Assembly (NCBI RefSeq): GCF_014695775.1
Contig: NZ_JACJOX010000043.1
Coordinates: forward strand, 1-54,547
Direction of reading: 5' to 3'
Origin: Leptolyngbya sp. FACHB-60
Lineage (GTDB): Bacteria; Cyanobacteriota; Cyanobacteriia; Phormidesmidales; Phormidesmidaceae
Length of the DNA stretch: 54,547 bases
Shown here: positions 40,941 to 50,174 of the stretch, piece by piece
Layout of the letters: every line of letters begins with the position of its first letter
Position numbering within the stretch: the first letter of the stretch is position 1
Made by a program: the position numbers and the translations under genes
The notes under the pieces: model-generated
Seen by the model: the letters and a program-made list of their open reading frames with translations, nothing else
Told to the model about the DNA's origin: nothing
Databases searched by the model: none

Positions 40941-41390
40941 TTAAACGCTGATGCTGGTTTCTTTGTCGGTTGCGACAAACCCAAAATAGCCCGCTATCAA
41001 CGCTGTAACGGCGTTGAACCAAACGTTGTTGCCAAAAATCGGCATCAGGCCAAACGTGGTGTGAGCCACGGGAACCAAACCCATAATGGCAATCAACAGA
41101 TAAGAAATCGCAAAGAACCGATTAAACAAACGGGCACCACCTACCGTGGTAGAAGCCGAGATCCCAAAGATGCCTACCGCTAAGTGAACCAGGTTGTGCA
41201 TTAAGTTGATCGGGAAAAGGCCAAAGAGATAGCCAAAACCCTGCACATAAGTGTCTCCCAGATCAATCGGCAGGGGGGCAGCGCCAGCGACCTCCGACGA
41301 GGGAAGCGATACAAGCGCTGGAACAAATCCAGCTAGACCCAAGGCCGTAAATAAAATGCCTAAAACTAGTGCACAGTTGCGTTCTCTCAT
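40941..41390 (-). CDS. DUF4383 membrane protein, copy 2
   Basis: 149 residues, four membrane spans. It shares with copy 1 (35344-35784) the segments GYLFGLFPINLMHNLVHLAV, GLVPVAHTTFGLMPIFGNNV and TALIAGYFGFVAT, so the two are recent-enough paralogues. ATG 41390 (MRERNCALVLGILFTALGLA). The gene is divergent from arfB across a 329-bp spacer that contains no other gene, and is separated from psaB by the STAND and tRNA relics. Function unknown. Confidence 0.88.
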   Translation of the reverse strand: MRERNCALVLGILFTALGLAGFVPALVSLPSSEVAGAAPLPIDLGDTYVQGFGYLFGLFPINLMHNLVHLAVGIFGISASTTVGGARLFNRFFAISYLLIAIMGLVPVAHTTFGLMPIFGNNVWFNAVTALIAGYFGFVATDKETSISV

Positions 41391-41719
41391 TACTAATCTC
41401 CTTTGGTTGATTGATTTTGACGCTTTTAACCCAGAGTGTTCCGTCGAATACTTACTTAAGTATTTGCCGCGACCAGACCCAAAAGCCGAACCACCTGCTT
41501 GACCAAACTATTTCTAGGTGGAATACTCTAAATCGCCTGCTCTACAAGGCGAAAGAGCCTTGTGAGCAATGCTCTGACTTCAAAGTAAATAAACCTGCCA
41601 ATCAGGTAATCAACCAGAATGTAGAGATGCCATCCCCCAACAAAGCCTTGTCAGGTAAAGGCTTTACGCCGCATTCCATCTCAATCTGGTTATGGTGTAA
41701 ATAGCGTCTTTATAGTTTC
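41391..41719. other. Divergent intergenic region between DUF4383 copy 2 and arfB
   Basis: No supported gene; an open plus-strand frame here (41411-41704) has no domain-like character and no ribosome-binding site. A TATGGTGTAAAT stretch near 41693 could serve as the arfB -10 region. Confidence 0.4.
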
Positions 41720-42133
41720 ATGCTGCAGATTACTAACCGCACTGCCATTCCACTCAGCGAAATTGAGTTAAGTGCCGTTCGATCCCAAGGGGCGGGGGGG
41801 CAAAACGTCAACAAAGTTTCCACTGCCATTCACCTGCGGTTTGACATCAACGCGTCCTCCCTGTCGCCCCTCTACAAAGAACGCCTGATCAACCTCAACG
41901 ACAGCCGCATCACCAAAGAGGGCATTGTCATCATCAAAGCCCAGCAGCATCGCACCCAAGAGCAAAACCGAGAAGACGCCCTCGATCGCCTCAAGGTCTT
42001 AGTTCAAAGCATCACCATCACGCCTAAAAAGCGCAAACCAACCAAACCCTCAAAAACTGCCAAGAGAAAACGCCTCGACAGCAAAGCCAAGCGCGGACAG
42101 ATTAAATCCTTACGGGGTAACGTGCGCGACTGA
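41720..42133 (+). CDS. arfB: ArfB (YaeJ), alternative ribosome-rescue peptidyl-tRNA hydrolase
   Basis: 137 residues. Residues ~24-32 hold the GGQ catalytic loop in SQGAGGQNVNKVSTAIHLRF, the release-factor-like active site that cleaves peptidyl-tRNA on stalled ribosomes. IVIIKAQQHRTQEQNREDAL follows as in YaeJ. The C-terminus is a basic tail (KRKPTKPSKTAKRKR, DSKAKRGQIK) that in this family enters the empty mRNA channel. Length and tail separate it from true release factors. ATG 41720. Not in an operon with BioY, which starts 95 bp later. Confidence 0.93.
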   Translation: MLQITNRTAIPLSEIELSAVRSQGAGGQNVNKVSTAIHLRFDINASSLSPLYKERLINLNDSRITKEGIVIIKAQQHRTQEQNREDALDRLKVLVQSITITPKKRKPTKPSKTAKRKRLDSKAKRGQIKSLRGNVRD

Positions 42134-42228
42134 GATGCTTTGTCGCCCTTCAATGGTGGGCAAAAAAATTTCTGTGAACCCGTGCCCAGTCTGACAAAGC
42201 CTGCTAATGTGAATTCTGCCGCCAACGG

Positions 42229-42843
42229 GTGAAGACATCGCCAGTGCTAGCACCATTTGAACTACTGTGGGCTCTGATTGGGTTGGTTCTCACCATCGTG
42301 GCCACCTGGATGGAAGCGTTTACCCTCAACGCCCCCTGGACCTGGGGACAGTCTGGCATGGCGCTAATGTCGCTAGGGGTGAGCTTTCAGGTGGGGGCCG
42401 TGCTGCTGACCGGCTGTGTGGGGGGCAAAAATGCGGCGGCGCTGTCGCAGGTTGCTTACCTAGTGCTGGGGCTGGCGCTGTTTCGGGTGTTTGAGTTTCC
42501 GGTGTTTACCCAGGGGGGCGGGCTGAGCTACGTGCGCGAGCCGGGCTTTGGCTATCTGATTGGCTTCGTGCCTGCGGGGTGGGTGTGCGGCTACCTGGCC
42601 TTTCAAAATCCGCCCAAGCTGGAGACCTTAGCGCTGAGCGGCCTCAGCGGGTTGGGTATCATCCACGGGCTGGGCATTCTTTACCTGACTCTTGCCTCCC
42701 TGCTAGGCTGGTTGCAGACCGTATCGGCCTCCTACTGGGAGCTGCTGGTGGGATATTCTATTTTGCCGCTGCCGGGCCATCTAGTGATAGTGTGTGCGGT
42801 GGCAGTGCTGTCGCTGGTGCTGCGGCAGCTGTTGTTTTACTAG
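42229..42843 (+). CDS. BioY-type biotin transporter S component (probable)
   Basis: 204 residues with about six membrane spans. Segments FTQGGGLSYVREPGFGYLIG and FVPAGWVCGYLAF correspond to the BioY pattern of a Gly-rich loop (GGlgy...pt.GYLiGF..aA...G.l), which forms the biotin pocket of ECF-type S components. No ECF ATPase genes are adjacent, as is usual in cyanobacteria where BioY acts alone or with a shared module. The start is taken at GTG 42229; a later GTG at 42244 would also work. It ends 4 bp before lspA, so both are probably co-transcribed. Confidence 0.8.
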   Translation: MKTSPVLAPFELLWALIGLVLTIVATWMEAFTLNAPWTWGQSGMALMSLGVSFQVGAVLLTGCVGGKNAAALSQVAYLVLGLALFRVFEFPVFTQGGGLSYVREPGFGYLIGFVPAGWVCGYLAFQNPPKLETLALSGLSGLGIIHGLGILYLTLASLLGWLQTVSASYWELLVGYSILPLPGHLVIVCAVAVLSLVLRQLLFY

Positions 42844-42847
42844 GCCC

Positions 42848-43330
42848 ATGAGAGTGCGCAATCGTTGGTTTTGGATCGCCGCTGGGGTTGGGCTAGTCCT
42901 CGATCAGCTGACTAAGTTTTGGGTAGCTCAAACCTTCGAACTGACTACTCCACCCGACTCGATGCCAATCTGGTCAGGGGTGTTTTACTTTACCTATGTC
43001 ACCAATAGTGGCGCAGCCTTTAGCCTGTTTAGCGACAATGGTGAGTGGCTTAAGTGGCTGTCGATGGCTGTCAGCCTGGGACTGATTGCCCTGGGCCTCA
43101 AAGCACGATTGCCCAACCGCTGGGAGCAGGTGGGCTATGGGCTGATTCTCAGTGGCGCGCTAGGCAATGGCATCGATCGCCTTCTGTCGGGCGAAGTCAT
43201 TGACTTCTTAGACTTTCGGCTGATTCGCTTCCCGATCTTTAACGTGGCCGACGTGTGCATTAACATCGGCATCATCTGCTTGCTGGTGGCGGCTCTGCGG
43301 GAACCGCCGCCCAAGCGGGGAGAAGGGTAA
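42848..43330 (+). CDS. lspA: LspA, lipoprotein signal peptidase (signal peptidase II)
   Basis: 160 residues, four membrane spans. It cleaves prolipoprotein signal peptides after lipid attachment. Both catalytic Asp motifs are present: GALGNGIDRL and FPIFNVADVCINIG. The N-terminal DQLTKFWV and the VTNSGAAFSLF segment are also canonical. ATG 42848 (MRVRNRWFW) is preferred to the earlier in-frame start inside bioY because it gives the normal family N-terminus. It follows bioY by 4 bp. The gene meets glgP tail to tail across an octamer repeat region. Confidence 0.95.
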   Translation: MRVRNRWFWIAAGVGLVLDQLTKFWVAQTFELTTPPDSMPIWSGVFYFTYVTNSGAAFSLFSDNGEWLKWLSMAVSLGLIALGLKARLPNRWEQVGYGLILSGALGNGIDRLLSGEVIDFLDFRLIRFPIFNVADVCINIGIICLLVAALREPPPKRGEG

Positions 43331-43339
43331 ATGTGTGAG

Positions 43340-43412
43340 GGGTAGGGGGTGGATGGATCAACAGAAGCACTTATCCACTCATCAACCCGCCCACCCATCC
43401 ACTCTCCTACTC
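43340..43412. repeat. Octamer repeats between lspA and glgP
   Basis: GGGTGGATGGAT on the left and ATCCACTCATCAACCC, GCCCACCCATCCACTCTCC on the right are of opposite orientation and sit between two convergent genes; the right array overlaps the glgP stop (43407). Same family as the arrays in the iron island, so the repeat is genome-wide rather than island-specific. Confidence 0.8.
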
Positions 43413-45938
43413 CCCAGCCACCGGCACTGCTTTCACCTTCCAGATTTCGCGGGCATAGTCGGCGATGGTGCGATCGGCGGAGAATTTGCCAATGCGAGCA
43501 GTGTTGAGAATGGCCATGCGCACCCAGCGATCGCGGTCTTCGTAGGTGCGGCTGACATGCTCTTGGCACTGCACGTAGGCGGCAAAGTCGGCCATCACCA
43601 TGTAGGGGTCATCGACTAGCAGCGAGTCGAGAATGGGCAAGAACAGATTGGGCTCACCGGGCGAAAACAGCCCTGAGGCAATCACATCCAGGGTGCGCTT
43701 CAGCTCGGGGTTGGTGTCGTAGTAGTACCAGGGGTTGTGGCCCACGGCCTTGCAGGCGGCGACCTGCTCAGTGGTCAGACCAAACAGGAAGAAGTTGTCA
43801 GCTCCGACCTCTTCGCGGATTTCCACGTTGGCACCGTCGAGGGTGCCGATGGTGAGTGCGCCGTTGAGGGCAAACTTCATGTTGCCGGTGCCCGAGGCCT
43901 CCATACCAGCGGTTGAAATCTGCTCTGACAGGTCAGAGGCCGGAAACAGTCGCTGGGCCTGGGAGACGTTGTAGTTGGGCAAAAACACCACCTTCAGCCG
44001 CCCAGCCACAATCGGGTCGTTGTTGACCACATCGGCGACAGCGTTGACTAGCTTCACCACTAGCTTGGCCATGGCGTAGCCAGGGGCCGCCTTGCCGCCA
44101 AAGATCACCGTGCGGGGCACGACGTGATCGCCAGGGTTTTGCACCATGCGGTTGTAGAGGGTAATCACGTGCAGCACGTTCATCAGCTGCCGCTTGTACT
44201 CGTGGATGCGCTTAATCTGCACATCAAACATCGAGTCGGGGTTGACCTCTATACCCACAGCGTCGTGAATGTAGCGGGCCAGGCTCCACTTGTTTTCTTG
44301 CTTGATGGCCTGCCAGGCACGGCGAAATTCGTCGTTATCAATGTGGGCTTCTAGATCTCTTAGGCGATCGAGGTCGGTGATCCAGCGATCGCCGATGGTT
44401 TCAGAAATCAGCTGGGCCAGGCGGGGGTTGCACTGCAACAGCCAGCGGCGGGGCGTAATGCCGTTGGTCTTGTTGCTAAATTTGTCGGGCCACAGCTCAT
44501 AGAAATCTTGCAGCACTTCCTGCTTGAGCAGCTCGGTGTGCAGGGCGGCGACCCCGTTGATAGCGTGGCTGCCGACACAGGCCAGGTTGGCCATCCGCAC
44601 CCGGCGCTCAGAACCTTCTTCGATCAGCGAGAGGCGCTCCAGGCGATCGGGATCGTTGGGGTAGCGCAGTTTGACCTGGGCCAAGAAGCGGTGGTTGATT
44701 TCGTAGATGATTTCAAGGTGGCGGGGCAGCAGCTTGCCAAACAAATCCACTGACCACTTCTCCAGCGCCTCGGGCATCAGGGTGTGATTGGTGTAGCCAA
44801 AGGTGCGCTGGGTGATGTTCCAAGCGGCGGCCCACTCAAAGTCGTATTCGTCGATCAGCAGGCGCATGAGTTCGGCGACACCAATGGCCGGGTGGGTGTC
44901 GTTGAGCTGAATGGCGGCGAACTCGGCCAGATTCTCTAGGTTGCTGTGATCGCGCAGGTGCAGACGAATGATGTCTTGCAATGAGCAGGCGACGAAGAAG
45001 TACTGCTGTTGCAGGCGTAGCTCTTTGCCCTGGCGGGTTTCGTCGTTGGGGTAGAGCACCTTGGTAATGTTCTCGGAGATCATCTTGTTGGCTACTGCCC
45101 CAAAATAATCCCCGGCGTTAAAGGCGTCGAGGTCAAAGGCTTCTCCGGCCTCGGCCTTCCACAGCCGCAGCAGGTTGACGTTCTCAGTACCATAGCCCGG
45201 CACCGGCACATCGTGGGGAATGCCAATTACGGTCTGAGCCGGAATCCACCGCACCTGGTAGTCGTCGTCACCGTCTTTTTTATAGACCTCGGTGTGGCCA
45301 CCAAACTTGATCTCAACCCGGTAGTCGGGGCGGGCGATTTCCCAGGGGTTGCCGTAGCTGAGCCACTTGTCGGGCGCTTCGACCTGGTGGCCCTGGCGAA
45401 TCAACTGGGTAAAGATGCCAAACTCGTAGCGAATGCCGTAGCCGATCGCAGGTAGGTTGAGCGTGGTGAGCGAGTCCATAAAGCAGGCGGCCAAACGACC
45501 CAGCCCGCCGTTGCCCAGGCCCGGCTCGGCCTCACGTTCGAGCAGCTCATCTAGATCTAGCCCGCAGTCGGCTAGAGCATGGCGCATGGTGTCGTACAGG
45601 CCCAAGTTGATCAAGCCGTTGCCAAGCTGGCGGCCCATGAGAAATTCTGCCGACAGATAGTACACGTTTTTGGCCTGCGCTTGGGCGTAGGTCTTGGCCG
45701 TGCGAATACGTTTTTTCAGCAGCTGATTGCGTACGCTGTGAGCCAGCGCTGTGTAGTAGTCGTGGGCATTAGCAAACTGTTCATCTTTGCCCTGTACCCA
45801 GTGCAAGTTGTTGACCAACGCCTGCTGAATTTGGCTCACCTGCGCTTCGGCATCGAGCGCGACACCTGCCGAGTCTAACGACAGTGGCACCTGTGTCGTT
45901 GTGCTTGATTCGGGCAGACGAATAGATTGCTTAGCCAT
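43407..45938 (-). CDS. glgP: Glycogen phosphorylase
   Basis: 843 residues from ATG 45938 (MAKQSIRLPESS). Releases glucose 1-phosphate from glycogen with pyridoxal phosphate. Diagnostic segments: YLSAEFLMGRQLGNGLINLG, GLGNGGLGRLAACFMDSL, NDTHPAIGVAELMRLL, and the PLP-Lys region EASGTGNMKFALNGALTIGT. The family length is normal, so the extra 30 upstream codons available in frame were rejected. Monocistronic; convergent with lspA. It provides glucose in the dark; the glycogen synthase gene lies 5 kb away on the same strand. Confidence 0.96.
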   Translation of the reverse strand: MAKQSIRLPESSTTTQVPLSLDSAGVALDAEAQVSQIQQALVNNLHWVQGKDEQFANAHDYYTALAHSVRNQLLKKRIRTAKTYAQAQAKNVYYLSAEFLMGRQLGNGLINLGLYDTMRHALADCGLDLDELLEREAEPGLGNGGLGRLAACFMDSLTTLNLPAIGYGIRYEFGIFTQLIRQGHQVEAPDKWLSYGNPWEIARPDYRVEIKFGGHTEVYKKDGDDDYQVRWIPAQTVIGIPHDVPVPGYGTENVNLLRLWKAEAGEAFDLDAFNAGDYFGAVANKMISENITKVLYPNDETRQGKELRLQQQYFFVACSLQDIIRLHLRDHSNLENLAEFAAIQLNDTHPAIGVAELMRLLIDEYDFEWAAAWNITQRTFGYTNHTLMPEALEKWSVDLFGKLLPRHLEIIYEINHRFLAQVKLRYPNDPDRLERLSLIEEGSERRVRMANLACVGSHAINGVAALHTELLKQEVLQDFYELWPDKFSNKTNGITPRRWLLQCNPRLAQLISETIGDRWITDLDRLRDLEAHIDNDEFRRAWQAIKQENKWSLARYIHDAVGIEVNPDSMFDVQIKRIHEYKRQLMNVLHVITLYNRMVQNPGDHVVPRTVIFGGKAAPGYAMAKLVVKLVNAVADVVNNDPIVAGRLKVVFLPNYNVSQAQRLFPASDLSEQISTAGMEASGTGNMKFALNGALTIGTLDGANVEIREEVGADNFFLFGLTTEQVAACKAVGHNPWYYYDTNPELKRTLDVIASGLFSPGEPNLFLPILDSLLVDDPYMVMADFAAYVQCQEHVSRTYEDRDRWVRMAILNTARIGKFSADRTIADYAREIWKVKAVPVAGE

Positions 45939-46788
45939 AAGAACCCTTAATACTGTAGTAATCACACAAGAATTCGCTGGCAGCCCGCAGGCTCGAAGCA
46001 GATGCCGCGATGGCCACAGATTGCCCAAGGGGCGATCGCATTACCCAAGACAAATTACCTCGGGCAACCCACCATTCACGTTGACAACTTGGTCTCAATG
46101 ACTTGAGACATTTACACCAACAAACTCAAACATGGTTGGCTCACTCACCGGCGCTGGGTCAACGAACTGTCCCTCACCTGACGGGAGTGAACTCATTTTA
46201 ACTGGCCGCGAATAAAACTCTGTTGTCTAGCCAACACTGAAAAGTGGTGGGCGAAAGAAAAAAGCTCGCTGCCCGCTACGAAAGATTCCTAAATTGGTAG
46301 CCCAACTCTCGATAGACCATACTGGCGGTCGCTTCAATGCCGCCAACCCCAACGGTCGCAGAGTCCTTAAAAGAATGTTAAGAGCAACATTATGAGAGGG
46401 TGATTTAGAAGTATTAAGTTAAATGTATTAGTGCGTCAGGGAACCTATTTCGCCACCGCAAAATTTTGTATCCCTTGCCCTGAGGTCATTCTGCATGTAA
46501 AGAAAACGTCATGAAGAATTCTAAATATTGCTAGAAGCCACTTCATATTGCTTAACGACAGGCCTCTATCGAGCTTAAGAGCGCAGTCGCTAATGCGCTG
46601 CATGCTTGTGATTATCTTAATCAATTTATTGATAAAGTGAATTTTAGATTAAACAATCTAACCACTAGTGTCAGCATTTTTAGATAATAAATACCAATTC
46701 ATTTAAGATGCAGCCCGCTTAAAAACCCGCGGCCAGAAGCGCGACTTTACGGAAGCAACACAGACGGTTATTTCAACGCATGGGAAAG
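45939..46788. other. Long intergenic region upstream of glgP
   Basis: About 850 bp with no convincing gene on either strand. It includes an AT-rich part (46360-46720). It should contain the glgP promoter near 46000. No known RNA family was recognised. Confidence 0.5.
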
Positions 46789-46833
46789 GCGCATCCTTTT
46801 GCATGTCTAGTCAAGTCAGATTTAAGGATGCGC
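46789..46833 (-). terminator. Hairpin downstream of upp
   Basis: GCGCATCCTT and AAGGATGCGC form a perfect 10-bp stem with a 25-nt loop, starting 24 bp after the upp stop on the minus strand. There is no long T tract, so termination is likely but not certain. Confidence 0.55.
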
Positions 46834-46856
46834 TAGTCTTAGCGTTTGGTTGGCGG

Positions 46857-47489
46857 CTACTTGGTGCCAAAGAGGCGATCGCCCGCATCACCCAGCCCCG
46901 GCAAAATGTAGCCGCGCTCGTCTAGCTTCTCATCGACGGCGGCGGCATAGAGGGGCACGTCGGGGTGCTCGTGGTGAAAGTGGGCAACGCCTTCGGGTGC
47001 AGCGAGCAAACAGAGGAATCGGAGCGATCGCGGCTGAGCCTGCTTTAGCGGATACATTGCCGCCACCGCCGTATTGCCAGTGGCGATCATGGGGTCAACG
47101 ACGAGAACGTCGCGATCGCTCAAATCCTCCGGCACCTTAAAGAAGTACTCAATCACCCGCAGGGTCTGGGGATCGCGGTAGAGACCAATGTGCCCCACCC
47201 GCGCCGAGGGCATGAGTTCCAAAATGCCGTCGAGAATGCCCTGGCCGGCCCGCATGATCGAAACCACAACCAGCTTTTTCTCTGGAGCCAGCACCGGGGC
47301 TTCCATCGTGGCCATCGGCGTTTGAATAGTTTCTAGCTTGAGGGGCAGGTCGCGCGTCACTTCGTAGGCCAGCAGCAGGCTGATTTCCTTCAGCAGCGTG
47401 CGAAACTTCGCTGTGCTGGTCTCGGTGCGCCGCATCAGGGTGAGTTTGTGCTGAACCAGGGGATGGTCAATGAGGTGGAGGTCGGGCAT
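46857..47489 (-). CDS. upp: Uracil phosphoribosyltransferase
   Basis: 210 residues from ATG 47489 (MPDLHLIDHPLVQHKL). Converts uracil and PRPP to UMP. The family's PRPP-binding loop reads VLVVDPMIATGNTAVAAM, and RAGQGILDGILELMPSARVG with the C-terminal GYILPGLGDAGDRLFGT are Upp hallmarks. The frame is open for 77 more codons upstream but these overlap the URC4-like gene and have no homology character. Third gene of a probable URC1-URC4-upp operon, where the enzyme corresponds to URC6 of the uracil catabolic pathway. Confidence 0.95.
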   Translation of the reverse strand: MPDLHLIDHPLVQHKLTLMRRTETSTAKFRTLLKEISLLLAYEVTRDLPLKLETIQTPMATMEAPVLAPEKKLVVVSIMRAGQGILDGILELMPSARVGHIGLYRDPQTLRVIEYFFKVPEDLSDRDVLVVDPMIATGNTAVAAMYPLKQAQPRSLRFLCLLAAPEGVAHFHHEHPDVPLYAAAVDEKLDERGYILPGLGDAGDRLFGTK

Positions 47490-47589
47490 TTTTGAGAAGT
47501 GGGGGAGGGTAGGGAAGATGAGGAGGTGGGGGAATAGAATTTTGGATATTTCACCCGCTACTCCTGCTTTCGCAGTCAGCCTATCTTGC

Positions 47590-48858
47590 TTAAAAAACAG
47601 TGCCGTCGCTGGCGAGTTGAATCGGTGGGCCACCGTCAGGACGTTTCTCGGCAGCGATTTGTCGTCCCGCCGTCCAGGTGCCTCCCTGGAGAATTTTCGC
47701 CAGGGGAAGAGTTTTGGCATCCAGGTTCAACGATTGGCGAAGGTGGGTGGCAAGGTCGTCGAGTAAACAGAGGGTGAGGGCACGCCATTCAACGATCAGC
47801 GGGGAGTCGGGAGGATGGGCAACCGCAAAATCAGCAGAATTTTTGAGGCTGAGGACACCCGCATCTACAAACAGCCCACCGTTGCGGTATTCGGCTAAGC
47901 CGGTGAGTTGATCGAGATCGGTGATGGTGAGGCCCAGTTCTTGAAGCGGTTCCAGCAGCGAATAGGTGAGCCACTGGGAGAGCTTGTGGAAGGGTACTAA
48001 ATTGCTGCCGGGGCCTGTATCGGGCAGTTGCGGATGGGGCCACACGTCGCCCAGATTGGTACCTGCAAGTTCTACGCGTCCGGGCCAGATCGGCCCCAAA
48101 CCCAGGAGGATGGTTTGCAGGATGGTCGTCGCTGATATCTGACGATGGGCGGCGATTTGTAGCCAATAGTCCACCAAGTTGCCGGGCCGGGGAAGCTCAG
48201 ACCCAAACAATTGAGGCTGTTGACGCAGGGTATGGCCGAGTTTTTGCAGCAGCGCTACTCGGCCTTCCAGCCCTAGCAGTGGATTGTCGTCGTTAACCTG
48301 GAATGCCTGAGCGAGTTGGTTGGTGGCAAGTTGCGTAAGTCCATGGGCGTCGGCTTGCCAGGGATGGTCGGATTGGCTGGAGAAAAGTCCGGCGGTGAAG
48401 CTGTGGAAGCTGGCGATCGCCAACCCCTCCGACCTAGCAAACACCAGCCCCGTTCCAGGCTCCACATACCGCCACCGACTCCCCGCGCCTGCATCCAGCA
48501 GCACGCTAGTAATCGCCAGATCGACCTTCAACCTTGCTTGCTCTAGGGGATCCAGTCCTGATAATTCTGGTGCTAGGAGATCTAAGCGCGATCGCCCCGC
48601 CACCTCAAAATGTCGCCAGCGCGAGTGAAAGGGAATGTCGCCACCGGGATACTGCTGCCCCATTACGTCGAGAACGTAGGCGGCAGTGGCGGGCATAGCG
48701 TCAGGGTGGTAGCGAAAGTGCTGGAGCCGATCCTGCTCGGCCAGATGAAAGAGGGCGCGAGTGCGATCGCGAATTGCCCGCGGACTTTGCAGGTAAGCGA
48801 TCGCTACCTCTGCCGTAGGATGGGCACCGCCCACCATGCCATCATCGGCTAACACCAT
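47590..48858 (-). CDS. URC4/DUF1688 family protein, uracil catabolism
   Basis: 422 residues. Hallmarks: YLQSPRAIRDRTRALFHLAE, ARLKVDLAITSVLLDAGAGS then RWRYVEPGTGLVFARSEGLA, FHSFTAGLFSS, and GLAEYRNGGLFVDAGVL near the end. These match DUF1688 (yeast URC4, fungal urg3), required for growth on uracil as a nitrogen source in the URC pathway; its reaction is not settled. ATG 48858, starting 5 bp after the URC1-like gene stop, so the pair is co-translated. About 100 bp separate it from the downstream upp start. Confidence 0.9.
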   Translation of the reverse strand: MVLADDGMVGGAHPTAEVAIAYLQSPRAIRDRTRALFHLAEQDRLQHFRYHPDAMPATAAYVLDVMGQQYPGGDIPFHSRWRHFEVAGRSRLDLLAPELSGLDPLEQARLKVDLAITSVLLDAGAGSRWRYVEPGTGLVFARSEGLAIASFHSFTAGLFSSQSDHPWQADAHGLTQLATNQLAQAFQVNDDNPLLGLEGRVALLQKLGHTLRQQPQLFGSELPRPGNLVDYWLQIAAHRQISATTILQTILLGLGPIWPGRVELAGTNLGDVWPHPQLPDTGPGSNLVPFHKLSQWLTYSLLEPLQELGLTITDLDQLTGLAEYRNGGLFVDAGVLSLKNSADFAVAHPPDSPLIVEWRALTLCLLDDLATHLRQSLNLDAKTLPLAKILQGGTWTAGRQIAAEKRPDGGPPIQLASDGTVF

Positions 48859-48863
48859 AACGC

Positions 48864-50174
48864 TTACTCCAAACCCCGCCCCTTCACCTGGGCCAAATCT
48901 TCCTCAGTGAGGGCTACTTTGTTGGTATAGTAACCTGCCGCCTTCTTGGCCTCAATTTCGACCCGCGCATCGGGCGGCACCAAATCGTCGGGGATCGGCA
49001 CCCGCTCGACGATCTCAATGCCCGATCGCACCAGGGCGTTGTACTTCATATCGCTCATCGACACAAAGCGATCGATGCGGGTCACCCCTAGCCAATGCAG
49101 CACATCGGGCATCAGCTCCTGAAAACGCACATCCTGCACCCCGGCCACGCACTCGGTGCGAGCGAAGTAGGCATCGGCGCGATCGCCCCCTTCCTGCCGC
49201 TTGCGGGCGTTATACACCAAGAATTTTGTTACTTCTCCCAGGGCGCGCCCTTCCTTGCGGAAGTAGACAATCAGCCCCGCGCCCCCCTGCTGGGCCGTAG
49301 CAATGCATTCTTCCAGGCCGTGTACCAGGTAAGGGCGACAGGTGCAGATGTCCGAGCCAAACACATCCGAGCCATTACACTCGTCGTGGACGCGCACCGC
49401 CAGGGGCCGAGCCGGGTCAGTAATCGCGTCAGGATCGCCAACGATATACACCGTGATGCCACCGATGGGGGGCAAAAACACCTTCACATCAAACCGTGTC
49501 ACCAGTTCTGGAAACATGCCGCCGGTCTGCTCAAATAGGGCGTAGCGCAGTTCGTCTTCGCTCACCCCTAGACGCTGGGCTACCCCCGGCAGATACCACA
49601 CCGGCTCCACTGCCGCCTTAGTCACCACCAGATCGCCGCCAGGTTTCACGATCTCGCCGTCTTCTTTTATTCGTCCCTGGCGCACCGCTTCTAGCAGCTC
49701 CGGCATTTGAATGTGAGCACGGGTGACGGCAATACTAGGGCGCAGGTCGATGCCTTCGGTCAAAAGCGATGCATAAACCTCACCTACCAAGGCTCCAAAA
49801 GGATCCAATGAGACAATTTTTTCGGGATCAGCCCAACTGGGATGGGGGCCAATGGCAATGGTGGGCGCTGTATTGGTAAAGTCGGGCTTGTGGTCAGGAT
49901 CTAACACGCCGCTGGCCACCGCTAGAGCGCGGTACACGGCATAGGAACCCGAGTGGGTGCCAATGGCGTTGCGGTGATTGGGATCAGTAACCGTCGCAAC
50001 GATCGCCCCTCGCTTAAGAGGATCCCCATGACCCCACTGCACCGGCCTGCCCTTCAACCCCGACCGACTGGAATGGGAGGTAAGCACAATGTGGCGGCGC
50101 TTGGGGAAGTCTCCCGTCCAGGGTTGGCTGGGTTGGGCCAGGTTTCCTGCCGCCGAACCGTTACCATCACTCAT
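48864..50174 (-). CDS. URC1, GTP cyclohydrolase II-like protein of uracil catabolism
   Basis: 436 residues. The C-terminal ~230 residues resemble GTP cyclohydrolase II (RibA): the zinc-type motif GSDICTCRPYLVHGLEECI and LIVYFRKEGRALGEVTKFLV are visible. It has a long N-terminal extension (HIVLTSHSSRSGLKG, GTHSGSYAVYRALAVA) absent from riboflavin RibA. This combination is URC1, reported to act on a uridine nucleotide early in uracil breakdown rather than in riboflavin synthesis. The URC4-like and upp genes downstream support that. ATG 50174. No urea-forming downstream genes are in the window. Confidence 0.9.
   Translation of the reverse strand: MSDGNGSAAGNLAQPSQPWTGDFPKRRHIVLTSHSSRSGLKGRPVQWGHGDPLKRGAIVATVTDPNHRNAIGTHSGSYAVYRALAVASGVLDPDHKPDFTNTAPTIAIGPHPSWADPEKIVSLDPFGALVGEVYASLLTEGIDLRPSIAVTRAHIQMPELLEAVRQGRIKEDGEIVKPGGDLVVTKAAVEPVWYLPGVAQRLGVSEDELRYALFEQTGGMFPELVTRFDVKVFLPPIGGITVYIVGDPDAITDPARPLAVRVHDECNGSDVFGSDICTCRPYLVHGLEECIATAQQGGAGLIVYFRKEGRALGEVTKFLVYNARKRQEGGDRADAYFARTECVAGVQDVRFQELMPDVLHWLGVTRIDRFVSMSDMKYNALVRSGIEIVERVPIPDDLVPPDARVEIEAKKAAGYYTNKVALTEEDLAQVKGRGLE

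Noticed and set aside
48864..50174. Riboflavin biosynthesis gene ribA
   Set aside because: The long N-terminal extension and the URC4 and upp neighbours fit URC1; true RibA is shorter and usually fused to RibB in cyanobacteria.
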